A DNA stretch of 64,000 nt from Fen-1254 sp963778945 (GTDB lineage Bacteria; Bacteroidota; Ignavibacteria; UBA10030), in contig CAVZWL010000009.1 in the NCBI GenBank assembly GCA_963778945.1, positions 150,310-214,309 on the forward strand. Direction: 5' to 3'. Position 1 is the first letter of the stretch; each line of letters opens with the position of its first letter. Positions 20,825 through 31,379 of this stretch are shown piece after piece. A program made the position numbers and the translations under genes. The notes below the pieces were generated by a model. That model was given only the letters and a program-made list of their open reading frames with translations. It was not told the DNA's origin and searched no databases.

Positions 20825-21522
20825 AAATACTCTACCTGATGCCGGTTTCGATTGTGCTGTCGACTCTTGCATTTTTCAGCATTCCTTTCGATCGAGAGGG
20901 GGATGTATACCGCTGGATTTCCGTCGTTTGGTCAAAATTTATTTTACGAACATTCGGCATCCGTGTTCATGTATCGGGACTGGAGCATATCGATCTGACG
21001 AAGCATTATGTCTATGTGACCAATCATGCGAGCATGTTTGATATTCCGGCTGTTCTGGCTTCGATTCCGGACAAAATAAACATTGTGTTCAAAAAGGAGC
21101 TGTCGATAGTTCCCATCTGGGGCTGGGCGCTCCGGTACGGACATTTTATTATGATCGACCGTTCCAACCCGCGTGCAGCAATGCAGAGCATCGACCGTGC
21201 TGCTGCGGCTATCAGGAACGGAAAGTCGGTACTTCTTTTTGCGGAAGGCACAAGAACCAGGGACGGCAAATTGCAGGATTTTAAACGAGGTGCGTTTTCA
21301 ATTGCCGTAAAAGCTAAAACGCCCGTTGTTCCTGTAACGATCAATAACACCTTTAAAATTATGCCGAAAGGATCGTTGAATATCCGTCCAGCCGATATTT
21401 TCCTGATCCTGGAAAAACCGATTTCCACCGACCACATTACCGATAAATCCGGAGAGCAGCTTCTCATGACGGAAGTCCAAAAGGCAATCGAAAATCATTA
21501 TGTCGATCAATCACAAGGATAA
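20806..21522 (+). CDS. plsC: 1-acyl-sn-glycerol-3-phosphate acyltransferase
   Basis: Makes phosphatidic acid from lysophosphatidic acid at the inner membrane. 238 residues with one N-terminal membrane helix (about 7-25) and the acyltransferase blocks VTNHASMFDIPA (catalytic NHxxxxD), LLFAEGTRTRDG (EGTR) and KTPVVPVTI. AAAGG lies upstream of ATG 20806; ATG 20821 is an alternative. gatC begins 3 bp after the stop, so plsC-gatC-kdsB-pyrG probably form one operon. Confidence 0.9.
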   Translation: MFLSVMKILYLMPVSIVLSTLAFFSIPFDREGDVYRWISVVWSKFILRTFGIRVHVSGLEHIDLTKHYVYVTNHASMFDIPAVLASIPDKINIVFKKELSIVPIWGWALRYGHFIMIDRSNPRAAMQSIDRAAAAIRNGKSVLLFAEGTRTRDGKLQDFKRGAFSIAVKAKTPVVPVTINNTFKIMPKGSLNIRPADIFLILEKPISTDHITDKSGEQLLMTEVQKAIENHYVDQSQG

Positions 21523-21524
21523 CC

Positions 21525-21821
21525 ATGCCGGTCACCATACACGATGTTGAACATATAGCACAGTTGGCGCATCTCGAATTTTCCCCCGATGAAAAACAAA
21601 AACTCATGCAGGAAATGAATCAGATACTCGAGTATATGGAACAGCTCAATAAACTCGATACGGATTCCGTAGAACCGCTTTCGCATGTTATCGATTTGAA
21701 GAACGTTTTCCGTGAAGATGCCGCAAAGCCGGGTCTGCCGGCCGGGGATGCATTGAAAAATGCTCCTTCGAAAACGGATGAATTCTTTAGAGTGCCGAAA
21801 GTTATCGGAGAGAAAGAATGA
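21525..21821 (+). CDS. gatC: Asp-tRNA(Asn)/Glu-tRNA(Gln) amidotransferase subunit C
   Basis: Small subunit of the GatCAB complex that converts misacylated Glu-tRNA(Gln) or Asp-tRNA(Asn). 98 residues with the family pattern IAQLAHLEFSPDEK, ILEYMEQLNKLDTDSVEPLSHV, LREDAA-like FREDAA and a C-terminal FFRVPKVIG. It overlaps kdsB by 4 bp (ATGA). gatA and gatB are not in the window. Confidence 0.93.
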   Translation: MPVTIHDVEHIAQLAHLEFSPDEKQKLMQEMNQILEYMEQLNKLDTDSVEPLSHVIDLKNVFREDAAKPGLPAGDALKNAPSKTDEFFRVPKVIGEKE

Positions 21822-22582
21822 TGTCTGCAAAACAGCTTGTCATAGGGGTCATTCCTGCACGGTATGCGTCTCAACGGCTTCCGGCAAAACCGCTTGTGGA
21901 TTTGCTGGGAAAAACGATGATCCAGCGCGTTTATGAACAGGCGAAAAAAGCTTCCCTGCTGGACCGAGTCCTCGTTGCGACCGATGACGAGCGTATTGCA
22001 AATGTTGTCCGTGGTTTCGGCGGCGAAGCCGTGCTGACCTCGCCGGCTCTACAGAGCGGGAGCGACCGCGTTGCAGCCGCAGCAGATCTGGCCGGAGGAG
22101 ATATTATCGTAAATGTGCAGGGAGACGAGCCATTGATAGACCCGCACATGATCGACCAGGCAATCCAGCTTCTCCTGGACGATCCGTCGGTTTCGATGGG
22201 AACATTGGCAAAGCAAATCCATCTCTCGCAAGAACTTTTAAATCCAGCGGTTGTAAAAGTAATATTTAATCGCAGCATGGAAGCTCTCTATTTTTCCCGT
22301 GCAATTATTCCGTTCGTACGGGATCAGAAAGATGCCCTTCGGTGGTTGGAGGAGCATACGTTCTTTAAGCATATAGGCCTCTACGTCTATCGGAGAGAAT
22401 TTCTTGCACTCTATTCACGCTTGCCGGAAGGAGTCTTGGAGCGCGCAGAACGCCTGGAGCAGTTGAGGGTCTTAGAAAACGGCTATCGGATTAAAATCGG
22501 CATTACGGAATATGATAGCATTCCGATCGATACCAAAGACGATGTAACGCGCGTTATCGCTTTGCTGCAGTCCAAAATTTGA
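21818..22582 (+). CDS. kdsB: 3-deoxy-manno-octulosonate cytidylyltransferase
   Basis: Activates KDO as CMP-KDO for lipopolysaccharide inner core synthesis. 254 residues with the nucleotide-binding start IPARYASQRLPAKPL, VATDDERI, SGSDRVAAAA, IIVNVQGDEPLI and HIGLYVYRREFL. The frame is intact. Its presence implies an LPS-bearing outer membrane. Confidence 0.95.
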   Translation: MMSAKQLVIGVIPARYASQRLPAKPLVDLLGKTMIQRVYEQAKKASLLDRVLVATDDERIANVVRGFGGEAVLTSPALQSGSDRVAAAADLAGGDIIVNVQGDEPLIDPHMIDQAIQLLLDDPSVSMGTLAKQIHLSQELLNPAVVKVIFNRSMEALYFSRAIIPFVRDQKDALRWLEEHTFFKHIGLYVYRREFLALYSRLPEGVLERAERLEQLRVLENGYRIKIGITEYDSIPIDTKDDVTRVIALLQSKI

Positions 22583-22600
22583 AGAAGAAAAGGAAGGTCA

Positions 22601-24236
22601 ATGGCTAAAAATAATGTCAAATTCATTTTTGTAACCGGAGGAGTCGTTTCATCGCTGGGAAAAGGAATTTCGGCTTCGTCCCTCGGACTGCTGCTGAAGT
22701 CGCGCGGTCTTCGAGTGACGATTATGAAATGCGATCCGTATATCAACGTAGATCCCGGAACGATGAATCCGTTTCAGCACGGCGAAGTCTACGTAACGGA
22801 AGACGGCGCGGAGACCGATCTTGATCTCGGGCATTACGAGCGTTTTCTGAACGAGAATATGAGCCGCTCGAATAGCACGACGACGGGTCAGGTATATTAT
22901 GAAGTGATCTCACGGGAACGCCGCGGCGACTATCTCGGAGCCACCGTGCAGGTGATTCCGCATATCACCGACGAAATCAAACGCCGTATCTGGGCTGTAG
23001 CTAAAACCGGACGATACGATGTCGTTCTCGTCGAGGTAGGAGGGACGGTCGGCGATATTGAAAGCCTGCCGTATCTGGAATCCATCCGCCAAATTATGCT
23101 GGAGGTCGGTCACCGCAATGCACTGAGTATCCACGTCACGCTCATTCCCTATATCCGTTCGGCAGGAGAAATAAAAACCAAACCGACCCAGCATAGCGTC
23201 AAAATGCTGCTGGAAATAGGCGTGCAGCCGGATTTGCTTATTTGCCGGACGGAATATCCGCTCTCAAAGGAATTGAAGCAAAAAATTGCATTGTTCTGCA
23301 ACGTGGAATCCGATTCCGTGATCGAAGGACGCGACGTCGAATCCATCTATGAAGCGCCGCTGGCATTCGAGCATGAAGGACTTGCTTCCATCGTCATCGA
23401 TAAGCTTAATTTGAAATGCGGAAAACCCGATTTGCGAAACTGGGTCAGGTTTGTTAATAAGGTCAAGCACCCCAAAGGGAAAGTCCGCATTGCAGTATGT
23501 GGAAAGTACATCGAATTGAAAGATGCCTATAAAAGCATTTCCGAAGCGTTCGTTCATGCTGGCGCGGAAAATGAGGTTGAAGTCGAGCTCGATTGGATTC
23601 GTGCAGAGGATGTGGAACTGAACGGTGCGGAAAAATACCTGAACGGTGCGACCGGTCTGCTGGTTCCCATGGGGATTCGGCAACCGCGGAATTGAAGGAA
23701 AAATTGCCGCTATTCAATATGTCCGCGAGCATAAAATTCCATTCTTCGGAATTTGTCTCGGACTTCAATGCGCCGTTATCGAATTTGCGCGCCATGTGTG
23801 CGGAATGAAGGATGCCAACAGCACGGAATTTAGAAAGACCAAGCATAATGTCATCGATATGATGCTCGAGCAAAAGTCGATCAGAAATCTTGGCGGCACG
23901 ATGCGTCTCGGCGCATACCCGTGCACGCTTCAAAAAGGAACGAAAGCGTATGCAGCATACAAGAAGGAATTGATTACCGAACGTCACCGGCACCGTTTTG
24001 AAGTCAACAACAAGTTCCGCAGGCGGCTTGCCGAGGAAGGCATGATATTCAGCGGCACCTATGTGAATAATGACCTTGTTGAAATTATAGAATTGCAGGA
24101 TCACCCGTGGTTTCTCGCCGTGCAGTTTCATCCGGAATTAAAATCTCGTCCAGTCGTTCCGCATCCATTATTCCGGGATTTTGTAAAGGCCGTAAAAAAA
24201 TTCACTACGGCTGAAGAACCGGTTTCAAAAAAATAA
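22601..24236 (+). CDS. pyrG: CTP synthase (frameshifted)
   Basis: ATP- and glutamine-dependent conversion of UTP to CTP. The N-terminal synthase domain shows FVTGGVVSSLGKGISASSLG, KCDPYINVDPGTM, EDGAETDLDLGHYERF and the glutaminase domain shows FFGICLGLQ (nucleophile Cys) and VQFHPELKSRP. The frame changes near nt 23675; removing one base gives LLVP-GFGNRGIEGK, matching the usual GGFG.RG. Total length is about 545 residues. pyrG is essential in most bacteria, so the shift is probably a consensus error. Confidence 0.95.
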
Positions 24237-24263
24237 GAGGCCGGATAGTTAAAAGGATAATTT

Positions 24264-25172
24264 ATGGAACTCTATCGAAGATTCGCTCTTTTGGCATTAA
24301 TCGCTGCCCAAAGTCTTATTATCGCCGCATGTGTGCCGGCTGTTCAGCAGCAAATCACAGCGGACGAGTATTTTCCTCCTGTCGGAAGAAGCGAGACCGC
24401 CGACACTCTTGCTGCAGGAATCGGCCGCCGGTTGTTCTGAAACATTCTTTCAGATTGAACAAGCCGGAAACGGTTCAGGATTTGGCGGAATTGATCCGCC
24501 AGCAGAATGCCAGGCTGGATGAAGTGCTCAATCAAATTACGGTCCTTGCAGTCCGGCAGGATACTAAAATGAACGAAGCGGAACAAAATCCGAAAAAAAA
24601 GACCGTCCTCGATTCGATGATGAACAATAACGATCGTGTGACTGTCGATCTGCTGATGGAAATGATTAAAGAGCAGAATCAGCGGCTGAACGAAGTCATA
24701 GCTCAATTGAAATCACTGGCTTTGAATCAAAACTCTGCACTGCCGCAGCGCTTCGGCAGTTCCCTGTCTGTTCCGATGCGCGTAACACATAAGGAACCGC
24801 CGGCTTTGACGTTATGAGGAAGCGATACGTTTATATGAATCGAATAGATATAAAAAGGCAAAACAGGCATTTCAGGCGCTGCGCGACGGCGGGGAAAAAG
24901 CAGGTCTTGCAGATCATTGCTGTTTCTGGATCGGTGTATGTGATTTTCAGTTGAACCGCGTTAAGGATGCTTTGCACGAATTTCAAAATGTTTTTCAGTA
25001 TGAAGGATCGGAAAAAATTGCCGGAACATATTTCATGATCGGGCAATGCTATGAACGCCTCGGACAGAAGAAACAAGCCGCAGAGATATTCCGGAAATTT
25101 CTCAGCTTATATCCGAATTCTTATCTCAAATCTATTACTCAGCAAAAATTGCTTGCTTTGCAAGAGAGATAG
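24264..25172 (+). CDS. TPR lipoprotein, YbgF/CpoB-like (two frameshifts)
   Basis: The N-terminus MELYRRFALLALIAAQSLII-AAC has a lipobox (IAAC). A middle coiled-coil region carries two similar blocks (LAELIRQQNARLDEVLNQI and LMEMIKEQNQRLNEVIAQL). The C-terminal ~110 residues are TPR-like (YEEAIRLYESNRYKKAKQAF; YFMIGQCYERLGQKKQAAEIF). This order (signal, coiled coil, TPRs) matches YbgF/CpoB-type proteins that work with Tol-Pal in envelope division. Frame breaks lie near nt 24425 and 24808. The Tol-Pal link is inference; no tol genes are in view. Confidence 0.65.
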
Positions 25173-25216
25173 GGCTGCTGCAGAATCCCGAATTGCTTGA
25201 TTCGGGATTCTGTAGA

Positions 25217-25723
25217 TCAAATCTTTTTCCTGCGTACCGGTTTTTTTGGGAGCACACGTTTGCGTCTTGGTGCCGGCTCAACTTCCGTGTTTTGTGGAAC
25301 CGGTTCGGCTTGATGCTCGTCTTCAGGCGGAAACGGATTCTTTGGAATAGGAATTTCTTTTTGTGCTTGCTGCAGCGCTGAAAATTCTTTTTTCAATCGC
25401 GTATAGACAACAAACATTACAATTAAAGCAACGGCAAGAAGTGCAATAAAGATGTACAACAGCAAAAACTGTGCATCGATCTGCGACAGGGATTGTGCAA
25501 TGGAAATTTGCATTTCTTTGTGCTTACGCGCAAAAAGAACAAACTGACTGTCGTGTGACGCGAGGATACTGTCGTATTGAATAAACGGAGAAGACGTTTT
25601 TGCGGGAACTATGTACACCGGAATCGGCGGTTCCTTTTCGCGGATTGCATCCTGTCCGTAGAGTGATATCCATGCACCTGTAAAAGTGATAAGTATCAAA
25701 ATGCGTTTGTAGAAATGTTTCAT
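25217..25723 (-). CDS. Hypothetical single-span membrane protein
   Basis: 168 residues: a signal-like N-terminus (MKHFYKRILILITFTGAWISL), a ~60-residue external segment, one strong membrane helix (about 88-110, FLLLYIFIALLAVALIVMFVV), and a Pro/Glu-rich then Arg/Lys-rich cytoplasmic tail ending KKPVRRKKI. No family recognised. It converges with the TPR lipoprotein gene. Confidence 0.6.
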   Translation of the reverse strand: MKHFYKRILILITFTGAWISLYGQDAIREKEPPIPVYIVPAKTSSPFIQYDSILASHDSQFVLFARKHKEMQISIAQSLSQIDAQFLLLYIFIALLAVALIVMFVVYTRLKKEFSALQQAQKEIPIPKNPFPPEDEHQAEPVPQNTEVEPAPRRKRVLPKKPVRRKKI

Positions 25724-25894
25724 CGTGCTGCCTCTCCTTCTCTGATTTAAGTGAAATCATGAATGAATAAAAATAGAGAGACCCTTCGTGAAAGTCAATG
25801 AAAAATGACTGGGAATCGTTGAATTTGCATCTCTCTTTGCCTATCTTTTTGAATTCCATTGCCATTGCGAGGCCTGAACATCTAAAAAGAGAAT

Positions 25895-28085
25895 ATGCTC
25901 GACAGAACAGGAACCGTACATACTCCGCTTCAGTATATCAAAGGGGTTGGGCCTAAACGCGCCGCAGCTCTCGAAGAGATTGGAATACACGAGGTGTCGG
26001 ATCTCTTTTACTATTATCCGCGGGGATATTTGGATAGAAGCCAGATTGTGCGTATTTCCGACCTTCGATCCGGCCTTGCAAAAACCGAACCGGTGACGAT
26101 CATCGCGGAAGTTTTTCGCCAGGAGGCCCGGAGAGTGCGCAAATCGAACCGGCTTCTCTTTTTGCTGAGCGTGAAAGATGAAAGCGGCATTCTGACCTGC
26201 GTATGGTTCGAAGGATACCAATGGTATAAAGATGCATTTGAAATCGGCGAGCTGCTCGCCCTTTCCGCTGTTCCGACGCTCGATAAAATGGGACGACCGC
26301 AATTTGTCCATCCTCAATTCGACCGCCTGAAGAGTGTGGAAGAAGATGAGCCCGATTGGGGAAAACTGTTTAATACCGGAGGCATCATACCGAAATATCG
26401 GTCGGGAGCGGTTTTGGAGAAGGCGGGACTCGACAGCCGGGGATTCCGCCGCATCATACGTAATGCGCTGAAGACGCACATCGATACGATTACGGAAACG
26501 CTTCCTGAAAAAATTCAGCAGAAACATGATCTCTCGCCCCTCAGGGATGCCGTACAGGCAATTCATTTTCCTGAATCTTTTCAGGAACTGGAACGTGCCC
26601 GTATGCGGCTAAAATTCGAAGAACTATTTTTTTTGCAGTTGATCCTGGCGATACGCAAAAATATTTCACGTCAGGAAGTCCGCGGCTTTCATTATGATGC
26701 GCCATGCCTGCTCTCTCATCGCCTCATCGAGTCGCTTCCTTTCAAGCTGACCGATGCGCAGAAGCGTGTGTGGAAAGAAATCGAGAAGGATTTTCAGTCC
26801 GTCTCTCCTATGAATCGTCTCCTGCAGGGAGATGTAGGGAGCGGGAAAACGATTATTGCCTTGTTTGCGGCATTTCAGGGCTATTGAGAACGGGCTGCAG
26901 GTGGCTTTTATGGCGCCGACGGAAATATTAGCGGAACAGCATTATCAAACAATCGTGCAATTTCTGCAGAAGATGCCGGTGAATGTCCGGCTGCTTATCG
27001 GCGGCCAGCGCAAAAAATTGCGCGAAGATATTCTGGAGGATATACGGACAGGCAGCACGCAGCTTGTTATCGGTACGCATGCACTCGTCGAAGGCAAAGT
27101 TGAATTTGCCCGGCTCGGACTGGTTATCGTCGACGAACAGCACCGCTTCGGCGTGATGCAGCGTGCAGAACTTCGCGGAAAGGGAATCAATCCGGACGTG
27201 CTCGTGATGACCGCTACTCCCATACCGCGAACGCTTGCGATGACATTGTACGGAGACCTCGAAGTGTCGGTCATCGATGAGCTTCCAGCAAGCCGGATAC
27301 CGATCAGGACCGGATTGCGGACGGAAAAGGAAAAACCGAAGGTGTTCGATTTCATCAAACAGGAAATCCGAAAAGGAAGGCAGGCATATATTGTTTTCCC
27401 GTTGGTTGAAGAATCGGAAAAGATAGATTTGAAAGCGGCGATACAGGAATACGAATATCTTCAGAAGGAGATTTTTCCGGAATTCAAACTGGGACTGCTC
27501 CACGGACGCATGAAAACCGAGGAAAAGGATGCCGTCATGCAGAAGTTCAAGAAGAACGAATACCAGATTCTCGTAGCGACTACCGTTATTGAAGTCGGCA
27601 TCGATATCCCTAATGCTACGATTATGCTCGTCGAAAACGCGGAACGTTTCGGCCTTTCGCAGCTGCATCAATTAAGAGGAAGAGTGGGACGAGGTGCGGA
27701 ACAATCGTATTGTATTCTTATCGCGAATTACGGATGGTACGAAAAACCGCAGAGAGGCCGCACAGGTCAGGATGTCACAGAGGATAAAGCGCTGGCCGCA
27801 AGACGGCTCGAGACCATGGCTGCAACCACGGACGGATTTAAAATTGCGGAAGTCGATTTGCAGCTGCGGGGACCCGGAGAGTTTTTCGGAACACGGCAGA
27901 GCGGCATTCCCGAACTGAGGATTGCCGATTTGGCGAAGGATGCGGAAATCGTTTCAGCAGCACGCAAGGAAGCTTTTGCATTGATTCAGGACGATCCCCA
28001 GTTGAGACATCCCGGCAATGCATGCGTGCGGAATCAGTTTGAAATGAAATTCAAATCAGTGCTGGAATTAGGAAAAATAGGATAA
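25895..28085 (+). CDS. recG: ATP-dependent DNA helicase RecG (frameshifted)
   Basis: Double-strand DNA translocase that rescues stalled replication forks. An N-terminal wedge/OB domain (IKGVGPKRAAALEEIGIHEV ... VWFEGYQW) is followed by helicase motifs: Walker A LLQGDVGSGKTIIA, VAFMAPTEILAEQHY, VIVDEQHRFGVMQR, MTATPIPRTLAMT, LLHGRMK, VATTVIEVGIDIPNA and QLRGRVGRG. The frame changes near nt 26883; removing one C restores AAFRAIENGLQVAFMAPTE. About 730 residues, normal for RecG. Confidence 0.95.
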
Positions 28086-28102
28086 AAAGAGGTATTTACT
28101 CA

Positions 28103-28255
28103 ACATGTTCTTGATGTTCAAGATTTTCACTGTAGCCGCGGGCGGTGACCGCGGAGGGTTCCCGACGTCACCCGCCTGAATGACTGAGTCATCAGTCGGG
28201 CAGGGCGCCGTCGGCTACAAAAACAACGGTACATTAAAATACACTGGGAGTTACA
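28103..28255. repeat. Dispersed palindromic element, copy C, with nested 35-bp hairpin
   Basis: Outer flanks match copy B at 20.4 kb. The core TGTAGCC (28131) to GGCTACA (28219) contains GCGGGCGGTGACCGC. A 35-bp hairpin unit at 28171-28205 (begins CCCGCCTG, ends TCGGGCAGGG) is nearly identical to the insertion in the tRNA-Arg copy at 32236-32270. Like copy B, it follows a gene stop (recG). Confidence 0.8.
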
Positions 28256-28274
28256 AATAGTGAAGGATAAAATA

Positions 28275-28892
28275 ATGCCCGAAAATGAAAAACATTTAGA
28301 GGAACATGTGCTGGTCGTTCCGAGAGCTTTGCTGGAAAAAGCGGGAATGTTTCAAGGACTGCAATACAAAATGGAAGGATATTCGGATATTCTGACTGAT
28401 CCGAAACATCATTCCTTCCGGCGCCGGAAGGAAGTGGAAACGGATCCGTCATGGAAACAAATTATTCCGTACGCAATTCTCAAATGCAAAGACGAAGTGT
28501 TCGTCTATCGGCGCGGAAAATTCGAGGGAGAAAAACGACTCTACGGTAATTATTCGCTCGGAGTGGGAGGACATATATCGATATCCGATGCGAATCTTCT
28601 CGGCATCACGTACGAAGAAGGGCTGCTCCGTGAAGTGAACGAAGAGGTAACGATTGGATCGGCGTATACAATAAGATTGGCAGCATTGCTCAACGACGAT
28701 TCAAATGAGGTCGGCAAAGGTGCATCTGGGGGTTGTGCATGTATTCGATCTGGAACGTCCGGCCATAACTTCAAACGAGCCGTCGCTTGTGGAAACATGT
28801 TTCATGAAACCGGCAGAACTCGCGCGAAAATCGATCAATTTGAGAACTGGTCGAAAATATGCATCGAACATATCGAGAAACTCATCTTTTAA
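28275..28892 (+). CDS. NUDIX-type hydrolase (COG4112-like), two compensating frameshifts
   Basis: About 205 residues. The NUDIX signature is visible as GVGGHIS ... EEGLLREVNEEVTI, with an extended loop between the Gly and the EEGLLREVNEE part, as in predicted phosphoesterases of this group. Between about nt 28716 and 28825 the correct frame is shifted (VHLGVVHVFDLERPAITSNE), then it returns to give IDQFENWSKICIEHI at the C-terminus. I prefer ATG 28275 because AAGGA lies 7 nt upstream; GTG 28260 is possible. Substrate unknown. Confidence 0.7.
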   Translation: MPENEKHLEEHVLVVPRALLEKAGMFQGLQYKMEGYSDILTDPKHHSFRRRKEVETDPSWKQIIPYAILKCKDEVFVYRRGKFEGEKRLYGNYSLGVGGHISISDANLLGITYEEGLLREVNEEVTIGSAYTIRLAALLNDDSNEVGKGASGGCACIRSGTSGHNFKRAVACGNMFHETGRTRAKIDQFENWSKICIEHIEKLIF

Positions 28893-29203
28893 GTCATAAA
28901 TTCCAAATCTGCGGATTTGCCAGCAATCGTGGAAGTTCTTAGTTCGTCGTTCTTGGTTCGTTGTTCTTAGTTCGTAGAGCATTCAAAGTGCTGCGGTTAA
29001 GAAGTTATTTCGTTCGTGGTTATTAGCGCGTAGTTCTTGGTTCTTGGTTCGTAGTTCTTAGTGCTTTTTACTATTCACCATTTACTATTCACTGTTTACT
29101 ATTTACTTTTCACAGTTCGCAGTTCGCAGTTTACCATTTACAATTCACCATTCACTATTCACCATTTCTTCCGTATATTGAAGCATGAACAAGGAGAAAA
29201 TGA
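28893..29203. repeat. Low-complexity word repeats, two word classes
   Basis: A 311-bp spacer made first of GTTCTTAG/GTTCGTCG words (28930-29060) and then of TTTACTATTCACCATTTACT-type words (29065-29165). A TTG-start ribosome site (AAGGAG, 29191-29196) closes it. No gene. Confidence 0.75.
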
Positions 29204-30238
29204 TTGGAAAATAAGAAAAGCGATTGGGTGCCGACAAATCCAAGATATGACCCGGAAAAGCCGATGCAGGTCGGCGGTCAGGCGGTTATCGAAGGCGTGA
29301 TGATGCGTTCGGCAAACGGGATTGCGACCGCAGTTCGGAGAGCCAACGGTGATATTGTTGTGCAAAAAAAAGAGCATAGAGCGATTACAGAGCGTTCACC
29401 ATTGCTTGCGCTGCCGATTATCCGCGGCGCTGTCGGCTTGATAGACATGATGTATCTCGGCATTAAAACCTTGAACTGGTCTGCCGAAATTGCGATGATC
29501 GATGAAGAAATGAAGACAAAGGGTTCGGTGTCGCCCTCAAAAAAGAAAAAAGGGGAAGCTACTCTTGTAACTGCTTTGACTCTTATTGTCGCTCTTCTTC
29601 TGGGTATCGGGTTGTTTTTTGCGCTTCCTTTATTTGTCGCTTCAAGACTTTTCGCCGTGGAACAGACGGCGCTGGCATTCAATCTTGTCGCTGGCGGTAT
29701 AAGAATGAGTCTATTGCTGGTATATATGTTTGCCATTTCTATGCTGGAGGATGTTAAGCGGCTGTTTCGCTATCATGGAGCCGAGCATAAATCTGTCTTT
29801 GCTTTTGAATTGAAATCTGAACTCATTCCCGGAAAGGTAAAGGAATTCAGCCGCTTTCATCCGCGGTGCGGAACGAGTTTTCTTTTGATTGTCGTATTTG
29901 TCGCTATTTTATCGTTTTCTCTTATCGATGCTGTTTGGCTGACATTTATCGGGCCCATCACGCTTGCCACGCGTCTATTCGTGCATCTGCCGTTTGTTCC
30001 CGTTGTCGGCGGGCTGGCATACGAAATGATCCGATTTTCCGCAAAACACAGCAGCTCGCGGTGGGGGAAAATCGTTATAGCTCCGGGATTATGGCTTCAA
30101 AAAATAACGACGAAAGAACCCGATGAGGCGCAAATTGAGGTCGCCATTGTGGCTCTTCGATGCGCATTGGGAGATCTGGATGCTTCTGCCTATACATTCA
30201 AAGAAACTGTAAGCGACGGGACACCTGTGAACGCGTGA
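29204..30238 (+). CDS. DUF1385 family membrane protein (YqhQ-like)
   Basis: 344 residues. The family's start GGQAVIEGVMMRS is clear. Membrane helices lie around residues 120-145, 160-185, and 225-265, with the conserved RYHGAEHKSVFAFE and FHPRCGTSFLLIVV between them. COG3872 proteins are predicted metal-dependent enzymes of unknown function and often neighbour prfA, as here: prfA begins 5 bp after this stop. The start is TTG 29204, supported by AAGGAG 8 nt upstream; the nearer ATG at 29200 reads into a stop. Confidence 0.88.
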   Translation: MENKKSDWVPTNPRYDPEKPMQVGGQAVIEGVMMRSANGIATAVRRANGDIVVQKKEHRAITERSPLLALPIIRGAVGLIDMMYLGIKTLNWSAEIAMIDEEMKTKGSVSPSKKKKGEATLVTALTLIVALLLGIGLFFALPLFVASRLFAVEQTALAFNLVAGGIRMSLLLVYMFAISMLEDVKRLFRYHGAEHKSVFAFELKSELIPGKVKEFSRFHPRCGTSFLLIVVFVAILSFSLIDAVWLTFIGPITLATRLFVHLPFVPVVGGLAYEMIRFSAKHSSSRWGKIVIAPGLWLQKITTKEPDEAQIEVAIVALRCALGDLDASAYTFKETVSDGTPVNA

Positions 30239-30242
30239 ATAT

Positions 30243-31313
30243 ATGATCGATAAACTGGCAAAAATATTCCATCGGTATGAAGAAGTAAGCCGGCTCATGA
30301 GCGATCCGGCAGTCGCATCGGATCAGCAAAAAAGCAAAGAGCTGGGAAAAGAGCTGCGCTCGCTCGAACAGATTGTAAAGACAGGCCGTTTGTACACGAA
30401 AGTTTTCAACGATTTGAACGGGAGCAAAGAATTGCTCGATACCGCAAACGATCCGGAGATAAAAACGCTCGCGCTGGAAGAATATGAATTGCTGAAAAAA
30501 GAAGCTGTCCGTCTCGAAGATGATTTGAAATATCTTTTAGTCCCGCAGGATCCGAATGATACGAAGAATTTTATTATGGAAATCCGGGCAGGCACGGGGG
30601 GAGAGGAAGCAGCGCTTTTTGCTTCCGATTTGTATCGCATGTATACACGATATGCGGAGCGGAAAGGCTGGAAAGCCGAACTCATGGACTGGAACGAAAC
30701 AGGCAAAGGAGGATTTAAGGAAGTGGTCTTTGCAGTTTCCGGCGAGGGAGCATACGGTACCATGAAATATGAAAGCGGTGTGCATCGTGTCCAGCGTGTG
30801 CCGGAAACGGAAGCTCAAGGCCGGGTTCATACATCTGCAGCCACAGTCGTCGTGCTGCCGGAAGTGGAAGAAGTTGAGGTAGAAATCAATCCCGCCGATT
30901 TGCAGTTCGACACGTACCGTTCAGGCGGCAAGGGAGGACAGAACGTCAATAAGGTTGAAACTGCAGTGCGTATAACGCACAGGCCAAGCGGGATTATCGT
31001 CGCATGCCAGCAGGAACGTTCTCAGTTTCAGAATAAGGAACGTGCGATGAAAATGCTGCGTGCGAAATTGTACGAGGTCAAGCTGGAAGCACAAAATAGT
31101 GAAGTCGCTGCACAGAGGAAGTCCATGGTAAAATCGGGAGATCGCAGCGATAAAATCCGTACGTATAATTTTCCGCAAAACCGCCTGACCGATCACCGCA
31201 TCGGATTTACAATTTACAGTCTGGATCGAGTGATTGATGGGGATCTGGATGGATTGATTGAACAGCTCCGGATTGCGGAAAGAGCGGAAAAACTTCAGAA
31301 TACTGCAGTATAA
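30243..31313 (+). CDS. prfA: Peptide chain release factor 1
   Basis: Recognises UAA and UAG stop codons and triggers peptidyl-tRNA hydrolysis. 356 residues, intact. The universal GGQ motif sits in RSGGKGGQNVNKVETAVR. The stop-recognition region is RF1-type (GRVHTSAATVVVLPE, not the SPF of RF2). The N-terminal coiled coil is present. No downstream prmC is visible, since tadA follows in the opposite direction. Confidence 0.97.
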   Translation: MIDKLAKIFHRYEEVSRLMSDPAVASDQQKSKELGKELRSLEQIVKTGRLYTKVFNDLNGSKELLDTANDPEIKTLALEEYELLKKEAVRLEDDLKYLLVPQDPNDTKNFIMEIRAGTGGEEAALFASDLYRMYTRYAERKGWKAELMDWNETGKGGFKEVVFAVSGEGAYGTMKYESGVHRVQRVPETEAQGRVHTSAATVVVLPEVEEVEVEINPADLQFDTYRSGGKGGQNVNKVETAVRITHRPSGIIVACQQERSQFQNKERAMKMLRAKLYEVKLEAQNSEVAAQRKSMVKSGDRSDKIRTYNFPQNRLTDHRIGFTIYSLDRVIDGDLDGLIEQLRIAERAEKLQNTAV

Positions 31314-31379
31314 TATACCTTCCGATATCTGCGTGGGAGTCGATCGGGAAGATTATCGATCATGACAGCCATGACGGTT

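Noticed and set aside
26928..27671. Minus-strand frame opposite recG
   Set aside because: Shadow of conserved helicase motifs on the plus strand.
28949..29165. Phe/Thr/Tyr-rich peptides in the 29.1 kb spacer
   Set aside because: Translation of the word repeats; no ribosome site, biased composition.
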